In this document: positions 1 to 5,307 of the stretch, in pieces
Numbering within the stretch: position 1 is the first letter of the stretch
Layout of the letters: the number at the start of each line of letters is the position of its first letter
Source: Clostridia bacterium
Lineage (GTDB): Bacteria > Bacillota > Clostridia > Monoglobales > Monoglobaceae
Assembly (NCBI GenBank): GCA_017409915.1
Contig: JAFQRU010000114.1
Coordinates: 1 to 5,307, forward strand
Direction of reading: 5' to 3'
DNA: 5,307 nucleotides
The notes under the pieces: model-generated
What the model was told of the DNA's origin: nothing
Databases searched by the model: none
The model's input: the letters and a program-made list of their open reading frames with translations, nothing else
Program-made: the position numbers and the translations under genes

Positions 1-60
1 AATAATTTCTTTTCTGTCATTTCTAATCAGCGGGTTTTCAAGTATCTCCAGCGCCTTCAT
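1..60 (-). CDS. Start of an unidentified gene (N-terminal 20 codons, truncated by window edge)
   Basis: Only the first 20 codons are visible, reading MKALEILENP then LIRNDRKEII, with the frame still open at the left edge. The start is the ATG at 58-60, preceded at 67-74 by a near-perfect AGGAGGTG Shine-Dalgarno sequence with a 6-base spacer. It begins 14 bases after the stop of the deacetylase-glycosyltransferase gene, so it is probably the next cistron of the same operon. The visible residues are charged and show no signal peptide or transmembrane stretch. They are too few to assign a family; a further glycan-assembly gene would fit the context, but that is a guess. Confidence 0.75.
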   Translation of the reverse strand, partial: MKALEILENPLIRNDRKEII

Positions 61-66
61 CCGTCG

Positions 67-74
67 CACCTCCT
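67..74 (-). promoter_or_regulatory. Ribosome binding site of the left-edge gene
   Basis: The minus strand reads AGGAGGTG here, an almost full match to the 16S rRNA anti-Shine-Dalgarno sequence, 6 bases before the ATG at 58-60. It lies wholly in the 14-base gap after the TAA at 75-77. It is the main evidence that the short open frame at the window edge is a real gene. Confidence 0.8.
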
Positions 75-2036
75 TTACATCAATTTATCTGCAAGTTTAT
101 CAAATTCTGCTATTTCTTTTTCGTTACCGTAATCAGTTTTTATAACATTGTTTTTAAGCTCTTCTATTATTTTTGGATTTGTCACAACTTTTTTAAGTCC
201 CTCATAGAGCGCTTCTTCGTTGTTGTCAAAAACAAGGCCGTCAATCCCGTCTTTTATCTGCTCACGGGCAGAAGTATACTCCGTAACAACGGGGACAAGA
301 CCCATTATAAAGCTTTCGGTAATAACCATAGGCTTGCCTTCGTGCCTTGACGGGAGCAAAAAGCAATCCGCTTTTTTAAGATAAGGAATAGGATTTTGTC
401 TTACACCTATTGGATAGATGGTGTCCGTGAGGGAATATTCCTCTATCATTGCGCGGAGCTTTTCCATATCCCTGCCGTCGCCGATAATCAGCCATTTAAC
501 ACTCCTCAAAAGGCCTTCTTCTTTTAGTCTTGCAAAGGCTCTGACCGCACGGTCAATTCCTTTATGTTCAAAGCTTATTCGGGCAACAGTTATGAATTTA
601 AGTTCGTTTTCATCCTCCTCAAAAGGAAGGCTTATATCTTCCTCTCCCTTGCCTCTTACATATTCTGATGAGAGCAAGTTGGAAATAAAATGCGCCTTAT
701 CTTTATGTTCGGGATGCTTCTCGCAGTAGCTTTTCTTGCAGTCTTCGCTGACAAAGACAAGAGCATCCGCTTTATCCATTGCCTTTTTGTCAATCTTATA
801 ATCCATTCCCGATTTTTCAAATTCAACATGGTGCCATATTACTTTCTTTTTCGCCTTTACTCTGTCTATGACATAATTCATACACCAGTTAAATTCATAA
901 GCAACCGCAATATCATACTCTTTGTCAAGGCGTCTTGAATATTTACAGCCTTGCTTTGACATTATTTGCACGGCTTTTCTTTTATTCTTTTTAATTTTTT
1001 TATAATACTTATCCTGCACAGTTGCAATTAAATATGCAGGGGAAATTGCTTTTTTAATAATGTTTGACACAGAGCCTTTTTTGTGCCTCTTGCCCTGAGG
1101 CAAAATATTTATTTCGTCCTTGATGCCGTGTCTTCCTTCGTTTTCATAGAACATAACATCCACATCATATTTTTCTGTATCAAGGGCGTTTAAGAAGTTA
1201 ACCAAAGAGGTCATTGCTCCGCCGATATGGGCATGAATAAAGCAAACCAGAAGCTTTATCTTCTTGCCTGATACATCCTCTAAATGGAGCCCGTTGTCAC
1301 TTAGCCATTCCTTTGTTACAAAGGGATGTGGCTCAGGCAGAGTATTATCTGTCAGAACATCGCCAATATAATCGGGATGTGTCATAATCTCAATATCGTT
1401 TTTGATTTCGCTTTTCTCATTTGAAGAGAGGAAATCCTGAATAGAGCAAAAATACTTAGTTGTTTTAATTTTTTTGCCTTTTATTTTAAGGTTTTTTATT
1501 ATAGCATTAAACAAGGTTTTGTATATCTGAAATGGAAGAGAAATTTTTTCAGGGGCAACATTCCGGCTTATTCTGACAGACTTAAAGCCGTATTTTTTCA
1601 AAAGTTTTCGCACGGGGGTATAAACCGAAAAATATGCATGAGTATAGTTGTGTGAATCGGCATGCATAAGAGTAAAACCCATTTCCAGATACCGTTTTAT
1701 CTGAGCTTCAACCTCGCAGAAAATTGCGTGTCTGATCTTTTTGCTAAGATATAATCTTGACTTGAATGGAATGTGAAAAGTCCCCTTAAAAAAGCCGCTT
1801 CCATCGCACAACTCGGAAGAAGCACATTCTTTTGACAGCGCTTTTCCCTCGGTCAGATTAATATGCAGACCAACACTGTCAAAGAAATTATTCTCTTTCG
1901 AGAGTGCCACTGCCTCCTCGGCACATGGCATATTAACCATTATCGTTGTGCGATTAATGGTCTTCTGCTTAAAGCAGTCAGTTATTGCCATATTCACTGA
2001 TTTGCTATAACCAAAATCGTCTGCATTTATAATCAA
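75..2036 (-). CDS. Fusion protein: YdjC/ChbG-like carbohydrate deacetylase plus GT4 glycosyltransferase
   Basis: This 653-residue protein has two enzyme domains. Residues 1 to about 257 match the YdjC/ChbG/HpnK deacetylase family: the N-terminal INADDFG motif (D6, D7), VGLHINLTEG with H58, HADSHNYTH with H125 and H129, and the late EIMTHPDY motif with H220. The usual metal-binding Asp and His residues therefore appear to be present. Residues from about 258 form a complete GT4 (GT-B fold) glycosyltransferase: a glycine loop HIGGAM (271-275), the acceptor-side segment with VIWHHVE (399-405), the donor-domain start ITVARISFEHKGID (482-495), and the EX7E motif E566/E574 followed by GLVPVVT. No signal peptide or membrane helix is seen, so both domains should be cytosolic. 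Known YdjC-family enzymes remove N-acetyl groups from amino sugars; GT4 enzymes transfer from nucleotide-sugar donors. Deacetylation and transfer on one glycan or glycolipid intermediate is inferred; the substrate is unknown. The start is TTG at 2034-2036, the only choice that keeps the ADDFG motif. The gene lies 14 bases after the GT2 gene. Confidence 0.9.
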   Translation of the reverse strand: MIINADDFGYSKSVNMAITDCFKQKTINRTTIMVNMPCAEEAVALSKENNFFDSVGLHINLTEGKALSKECASSELCDGSGFFKGTFHIPFKSRLYLSKKIRHAIFCEVEAQIKRYLEMGFTLMHADSHNYTHAYFSVYTPVRKLLKKYGFKSVRISRNVAPEKISLPFQIYKTLFNAIIKNLKIKGKKIKTTKYFCSIQDFLSSNEKSEIKNDIEIMTHPDYIGDVLTDNTLPEPHPFVTKEWLSDNGLHLEDVSGKKIKLLVCFIHAHIGGAMTSLVNFLNALDTEKYDVDVMFYENEGRHGIKDEINILPQGKRHKKGSVSNIIKKAISPAYLIATVQDKYYKKIKKNKRKAVQIMSKQGCKYSRRLDKEYDIAVAYEFNWCMNYVIDRVKAKKKVIWHHVEFEKSGMDYKIDKKAMDKADALVFVSEDCKKSYCEKHPEHKDKAHFISNLLSSEYVRGKGEEDISLPFEEDENELKFITVARISFEHKGIDRAVRAFARLKEEGLLRSVKWLIIGDGRDMEKLRAMIEEYSLTDTIYPIGVRQNPIPYLKKADCFLLPSRHEGKPMVITESFIMGLVPVVTEYTSAREQIKDGIDGLVFDNNEEALYEGLKKVVTNPKIIEELKNNVIKTDYGNEKEIAEFDKLADKLM

Positions 2037-2042
2037 GCCGTT

Positions 2043-2049
2043 TCACCTC
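2043..2049 (-). promoter_or_regulatory. Ribosome binding site that fixes a TTG start
   Basis: The minus strand reads GAGGTGA, 6 to 7 bases before the TTG at 2034-2036. The TGA within it (2043-2045) is an in-frame stop, so translation of the deacetylase frame cannot begin further upstream. The next in-frame ATG is codon 17, which would delete the metal-binding ADD motif. TTG is therefore the supported start. Confidence 0.8.
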
Positions 2050-2050
2050 A

Positions 2051-3043
2051 CTATTTTCTCATTCCCAGAACTTTACCCGCTATGACACCCGTAAAAGGTG
2101 CAACATAAAACGCAGTAAACATCATTTTCCGTTTTATCGGCATACCTTCTCTTTTTATCATTTCTTTAAAGTTATCTCTATATAACTTCATATATGTCCC
2201 GTTTATGCAATCGGTATCTCTGTCTTCTTTTTTAAGCCACATCTGCTCGCAATATCTTAAAATTATATCTGTGCAGATTTTCTCTTTGGTTTTCATAACC
2301 TGCAAAGGAAGATTTTTTTCTTCAAAAAACTTAATTCTCTCCTCGTATGCCTTCAAAAAGTCATATCTGCGAGGATTGTTTTTAAGCTTTTTCGCAACAT
2401 CCGCCATTATACCGGAGCCGTGCTGAAAATAATAATATAATTTTTCGTCGGTAAACACCATCTTCTTGGCACTATACACCGCACGGTAGGTAGTGAACTC
2501 ATCCTCGTTGATTACCCCAACGGTGAAAAGGATATCTTTAAACACCTTAGCCTTAAACACCTTTGACCAAACCTGCGACTTAATTCTGTAACCAAGCAGG
2601 GCTTCTTCTGCCGTCTTGCATTCAATATTCGCATTAATATCCGTTTCTTCAAAAAAGTCATTTGAGCCTTTTTCGTAACTGCACTGAGAAAGATTGCAAC
2701 CATTCTCTTCGCAAAGGGAAACCATTCTCTTGGCATATTCACTATGTAGGTAGTCGTCTGAATCAACAAAGGTTATATAGTCTTCGTCTTTTGCGACTTC
2801 CCGAACATACATTATCCCTGCATTTCTGGCATCAGAGAGTCCTCCGTTTTCCTTATGGATAACTTTGATGTTCGGATATTTCTCCGCATAGTCGTCGCAA
2901 ATTTTCGGGCAGTTATCAGGAGAGCCGTCGTCAACCAAAACAATTTCTATATTTTCATAGGTCTGGCTTAGGATTGATTCTATGCACCTGCCTAAATATT
3001 TTTCAACTTTATAAACCGGCACAACAACAAACAGTTTATTCAT
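2051..3043 (-). CDS. Family 2 (GT-A) glycosyltransferase
   Basis: This 330-residue protein is a typical GT2 enzyme of polysaccharide loci. The GT-A domain opens with VVVPVYKVEKYL (6-17), followed by the nucleotide-binding VDDGSPD (37-43), KENGGLSDARNAG (64-76), and the metal-binding DSDD (94-97). The segment INEDEFTTYRAVY (178-190) sits where the acidic catalytic-base motif (ED) of this family lies, after SQVWSKVFK (156-164). No long transmembrane helix is seen. The C-terminus carries a short hydrophobic, basic-flanked stretch (about 308-330) that could hold the enzyme at the membrane. Such enzymes add one sugar from a nucleotide-sugar donor to a growing glycan, usually on a lipid carrier at the inner face of the membrane. 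The sugar cannot be told from sequence. ATG at 3041-3043 is supported by AAAAGGAG 7 bases upstream. It starts 2 bases after the phosphoesterase stop, suggesting translational coupling. Confidence 0.93.
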   Translation of the reverse strand: MNKLFVVVPVYKVEKYLGRCIESILSQTYENIEIVLVDDGSPDNCPKICDDYAEKYPNIKVIHKENGGLSDARNAGIMYVREVAKDEDYITFVDSDDYLHSEYAKRMVSLCEENGCNLSQCSYEKGSNDFFEETDINANIECKTAEEALLGYRIKSQVWSKVFKAKVFKDILFTVGVINEDEFTTYRAVYSAKKMVFTDEKLYYYFQHGSGIMADVAKKLKNNPRRYDFLKAYEERIKFFEEKNLPLQVMKTKEKICTDIILRYCEQMWLKKEDRDTDCINGTYMKLYRDNFKEMIKREGMPIKRKMMFTAFYVAPFTGVIAGKVLGMRK

Positions 3044-3045
3044 AA

Positions 3046-3903
3046 CTATTCTCCTTTTAGTGTTATCAATAAAACTTCGGGAGGGTTAAAAAACCTCCTC
3101 TTTTTCGGGTTTTTATCACATCCGCCACTTACTATCATAGCAGCACTTTCGCCCTCTTTATAAACCCCATATTCATAATCAGGGAGAAGGTCTCCTGCCT
3201 GCTCTCTTCCTATAAGTCCGCCTAAAAATGGCAGTCTTATAATTCCGCCGTGCAGATGGCCTGATAAAATCAGGTCAATCCCTGTATCTTTAATTTCGGG
3301 ATAAAGGTCTGCTCTATGACTTAAAAGAATTGTGAAATAATCCTTTCTTCGGGACAATTCATATTTGATTGTGCCACGAATTTCATCAGCTCTTTCGGTG
3401 CTGACAATATCGTGTCTTGGGTCTTTTATGCCCATAAGAACAATGCTTTCGCCATTTTTCTCAAATCGGACGCTATCATTTTCCAGCATATAAACATCAT
3501 GAGCCCAGAGCGTATCTAAAAGCTCATAATATTTTCCGCATTGTCTGTCGTGGTTCCCGCTTACTGCATAAAGGGGAATTTTCATCTCTACTACGGCATC
3601 TGCTATTTTCAGAGTTTCTTCAAGGCCGTGGTCAGGGAGTTGAACCATATCCCCTGTCATCACAACATAATCAGGTTTCTCTTTTTTAATATGCGCAATA
3701 ATCTGCTCAGAAAATGGAGCATTATGAAGGTCAGAGATTACCATAATCTTACTGCCATCAAATGCAGACGGGATTTTTTTATCCTCATATGTATATCTTG
3801 TCACTCTGACCTTTTGGTTTGCTCTGTCGTTTATAAACAGCAAAAGAAGCAATGACGCAATAAAGATAGCGAAAATAAGAAATACTCTTTTTATAATTCT
3901 CAT
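3046..3903 (-). CDS. Membrane-anchored calcineurin-like metallophosphoesterase (YkuE/YaeI type)
   Basis: This 285-residue protein has an N-terminal basic residue cluster and one hydrophobic anchor (about 7-24, FLIFAIFIASLLLLLF). A full calcineurin-like phosphoesterase core follows: SDLH (57-60), MTGDMV (82-87), GNHD (117-120), LLSH (193-196) and GHLHGG (215-220). All metal ligands of the family (D58, H60, D85, N118, H196, H216, H218) are in place, so it should be an active dinuclear metal enzyme. Length and N-terminal anchor match the YkuE/YaeI branch; the catalytic domain is probably outside the membrane, but orientation is not proven. Relatives hydrolyse phosphodiester or pyrophosphate bonds of varied substrates, including lipid A precursors in the LpxH group. 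Its place directly before two glycosyltransferases suggests a sugar-phosphate or lipid-linked intermediate, which is inference. ATG at 3901-3903 follows AGAGGAG with a longish 10-base spacer; no in-frame start lies between them. The gap to the EAL gene is 29 bases. Confidence 0.92.
   Translation of the reverse strand: MRIIKRVFLIFAIFIASLLLLLFINDRANQKVRVTRYTYEDKKIPSAFDGSKIMVISDLHNAPFSEQIIAHIKKEKPDYVVMTGDMVQLPDHGLEETLKIADAVVEMKIPLYAVSGNHDRQCGKYYELLDTLWAHDVYMLENDSVRFEKNGESIVLMGIKDPRHDIVSTERADEIRGTIKYELSRRKDYFTILLSHRADLYPEIKDTGIDLILSGHLHGGIIRLPFLGGLIGREQAGDLLPDYEYGVYKEGESAAMIVSGGCDKNPKKRRFFNPPEVLLITLKGE
3051..3058 (-). promoter_or_regulatory. Ribosome binding site of the GT2 gene, inside the phosphoesterase CDS
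   Basis: The minus strand reads AAAAGGAG within the last codons (Lys-Gly-Glu) of the phosphoesterase, 7 bases before the GT2 ATG. With the stop TAG (3046-3048) only 2 bases from that ATG, ribosomes ending the first gene can re-initiate at the second. Confidence 0.75.
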
Positions 3904-3911
3904 TGCGTCAT
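3852..3911 (-). repeat. Perfect 10-base inverted repeat spanning the phosphoesterase start region
   Basis: Bases 3902-3911 (ATTGCGTCAT on the plus strand) are the exact reverse complement of 3852-3861 (ATGACGCAAT), separated by 40 bases. In the mRNA, the sequence just before and into the start codon could pair with codons about 15-18. The region also holds a three-codon frame, ATG-ACG-CAA-TGA at 3900-3911, whose stop overlaps the real ATG. The repeat is seen directly; a role in controlling translation is speculation, and chance is a fair alternative. Confidence 0.35.
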
Positions 3912-3932
3912 CACTCCTCTCATAATTTAAAC

Positions 3933-5307
3933 TTAGAATAAGCGTTCAGGCTTTCCGTATAAATAGCCCTGCTTATAGTCAAATTTCATTTCTTTTGCAA
4001 TATCGTCCTGAGCTTTCTTCTCAATACCGCAGATGCAGGCCTTTATTCCGTTGGCATGACATTTTTCTATAACTTCCGAGAAATACTTAATCATATTCCC
4101 ACTAGCCTCTAAAATATCATCATCAGAGGTTGCATACATATCGGAGTTAAGAATATCAAGACTCATCTTGATATAATTTGGCTTAACCGCCTGCAAAATT
4201 TCCTGGTCTTCCTGTGAGTTTTCAAATTTGTCAATACAAATTTTTATTCCCATTTCTTCAAGAAGCATAATATCCTCAATGGCAGTTGAAATATCTTTTC
4301 CAACCAATTCAAGACAAATATTCTCTGCCGGAATATCATATTTAGAGAGGTTATGTATAATAATATCAACTATTGCAAAGTCATTTATCTCGTTATAAGG
4401 ACAGTTAATATGGACAATTGGCAACGGCTTGTTCTTTTTCTTTGTATCGCTCAGATACTGGCAAACATTACCCACAATCCAGTCGTTAAGCTGTTTGAAG
4501 ATTCCGAAGTCAGAAACGCCTTTGATAATTTTAGCAGGAGAAACCATACCGAAATCAGGGCTCTGCCATCTGATAAAGACTTCCTTATGTTCCTTAGCAT
4601 CAGCATCTTCTGAAATCATCGGCTGATATACAAGATAGAATTCTGAGAAGTCATCTAAATACTGCTGATAAAGAAGCTGATGAAGCTCATCCATTTCTGA
4701 TGTGTCAATAACAATCTTTTCTTCTTTCTCCTCATTAACTGATGCGGCAATAGCATCTATATCAACATTTTTCTTGATAATTTCAATTACTAAAACAGCA
4801 ATAACCGCCATGCCGAAGGTAAGCATTATAAGGAAAATACAAATAAGAGCAATCGGCTTGTCGGCAGAAACCTCAGGAAGTATAAGATATTCAAGGTCTG
4901 TGTTAACATCGCTTGCATAAAGCTCGTTTATTGTTGCATTAGCAAGAGCACTGTACTTGGCAGAAAGTTCTTCAATTTCCTTCATAATCTTTTCGTTTTT
5001 AGTAACGAGAGCCGCTTTTTCGTCAAGGGGCACTGTATCGTTAACATAGGAGTCAATTATCATATTATAATAATTAACTGAGTGAGCAGCATCGGTTGCA
5101 ACAACCGCTCTGTCAACATAGCTTAAAACGATGTCGTCATATGTATTTGTATAGTCTTCAAGCTTATAATCTTTTAAAACATCCTGGTCTTTATTGTTTG
5201 TTGCATCAACATTATTCTGAACCTGCTTTGCCTGTCTGTAAAGACCTGCCTGTTTATAAGAATCATAGAATGTTGCTATTTCTGTCTTATATTTTTCTGC
5301 GATTTCA
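3933..5307 (-). CDS. Membrane protein with Wzz-like topology and a degenerate EAL domain (5' end beyond window)
   Basis: The frame stays open from the TAA at 3933-3935 to the right edge, giving at least 457 codons with the N-terminus missing. The ATG at 5061-5063 is internal, not the start. In order: about 150 residues of charged, helix-prone, tyrosine-rich sequence of coiled-coil character; a transmembrane helix at 4779-4853 (IALICIFLIMLTFGMAVIAV); a linker; and an EAL fold at about 3942-4649. The Lys-Pro before the helix and the tail after it recall the C-terminal end of Wzz-type polysaccharide co-polymerases, a weak resemblance. Counting from Met 5063, EAL landmarks include YQP (146-148), E161 in EVF (for EAL), N220, E252, D278, K299, E348 and Q365. 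Several catalytic positions are altered: DDFG reads DKFE (K279), the second Glu of ITES is G255, the Asp after K299 is S301, and AEG reads ICG (C345). EAL proteins cleave cyclic di-GMP when intact; this one is probably inactive and may only bind it. It is the first visible gene of the operon. Confidence 0.85.
   Translation of the reverse strand, partial: EIAEKYKTEIATFYDSYKQAGLYRQAKQVQNNVDATNNKDQDVLKDYKLEDYTNTYDDIVLSYVDRAVVATDAAHSVNYYNMIIDSYVNDTVPLDEKAALVTKNEKIMKEIEELSAKYSALANATINELYASDVNTDLEYLILPEVSADKPIALICIFLIMLTFGMAVIAVLVIEIIKKNVDIDAIAASVNEEKEEKIVIDTSEMDELHQLLYQQYLDDFSEFYLVYQPMISEDADAKEHKEVFIRWQSPDFGMVSPAKIIKGVSDFGIFKQLNDWIVGNVCQYLSDTKKKNKPLPIVHINCPYNEINDFAIVDIIIHNLSKYDIPAENICLELVGKDISTAIEDIMLLEEMGIKICIDKFENSQEDQEILQAVKPNYIKMSLDILNSDMYATSDDDILEASGNMIKYFSEVIEKCHANGIKACICGIEKKAQDDIAKEMKFDYKQGYLYGKPERLF

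Noticed and set aside
418..938. Plus-strand open frames at 418-729 and 690-938
   Set aside because: They lie antisense within the GT4 domain, have no ribosome binding site or recognisable motif, and consist of Ser/Leu/Phe-rich sequence typical of reverse-strand shadows.
1212..1290. A separate internal start for the GT4 domain
   Set aside because: The junction has no in-frame ATG, GTG or TTG with a spaced Shine-Dalgarno sequence. The first in-frame ATG (1212-1214) falls after the glycine loop begins and has a GGAG only two bases away.
2205..2862. Open frames at 2205-2426 (plus), 2512-2769 (minus) and 2662-2862 (plus)
   Set aside because: All overlap the well-supported GT2 gene in other frames and show no family motifs.
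3080..3098. Hairpin-forming GGAGG...CCTCC with a nearby T-rich run, resembling an intrinsic terminator on the plus strand
   Set aside because: The stem is five base pairs plus a bulge, it lies within the conserved C-terminal coding motif of the phosphoesterase (RRFFNPPE), and there is no plus-strand gene to terminate. On the minus strand the T-run is weak.
3771..3784. GGAT-A6-ATCC small palindrome and A7 tract in the phosphoesterase gene, considered as a slippage or phase-variation site
   Set aside because: It encodes ordinary residues (Asp-Lys-Lys-Ile), the reading frame is intact across it, and such short A runs are common in A+T-rich genes.
3541..4920. Plus-strand open frames antisense to the phosphoesterase and EAL genes
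   Set aside because: Shadows of genes with clear motifs; no start signals or coherent domain content.
5061..5063. ATG as the start of the EAL gene
   Set aside because: The same frame continues without a stop to the window edge and encodes helix-rich sequence like that after the ATG. No Shine-Dalgarno sequence precedes it, so the gene is truncated by the window.

Overview
The window is a densely packed, single-strand (minus) segment of A+T-rich bacterial DNA. Strong AGGAGG-type ribosome binding sites, very short gene gaps, lysine-rich proteins and a gene content of small glycosyltransferases suggest a Firmicute, most likely a gut-type Clostridia member. That assignment is an inference from style, since no marker gene is present.

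In the direction of transcription (right to left) it holds: (1) the 3' part of a membrane protein with an extracytoplasmic coiled-coil-like region, one transmembrane helix and a cytoplasmic EAL domain with several lost active-site residues (3933 to the right edge); (2) a membrane-anchored calcineurin-like metallophosphoesterase (3046-3903); (3) a family 2 glycosyltransferase (2051-3043); (4) an unusual two-domain protein with a YdjC/ChbG-type deacetylase at the N-terminus and a complete GT4 glycosyltransferase at the C-terminus (75-2036); (5) the first 20 codons of a further gene (1-60). The gaps between them are 29, 2, 14 and 14 bases. There is no room for ordinary promoters or terminators, so all five are probably one operon whose promoter lies beyond the right edge. 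No stretch over 300 bases lacks a gene, and no RNA gene, mobile element or CRISPR array was seen.

The simplest joint reading is a surface-glycan (capsule, exopolysaccharide or glycolipid) assembly locus: two glycosyltransferases and a sugar N-deacetylase build or modify the glycan, and the phosphoesterase may hydrolyse a sugar-phosphate or lipid-phosphate intermediate. The membrane EAL protein, whose visible topology resembles a Wzz-type polysaccharide co-polymerase, may couple a nucleotide signal (cyclic di-GMP) to chain length or export. The domain assignments are well supported by motifs. The joint pathway and the regulatory role are inference. The two points most worth following are the deacetylase-GT4 fusion and the degenerate EAL domain attached to a Wzz-like membrane module.
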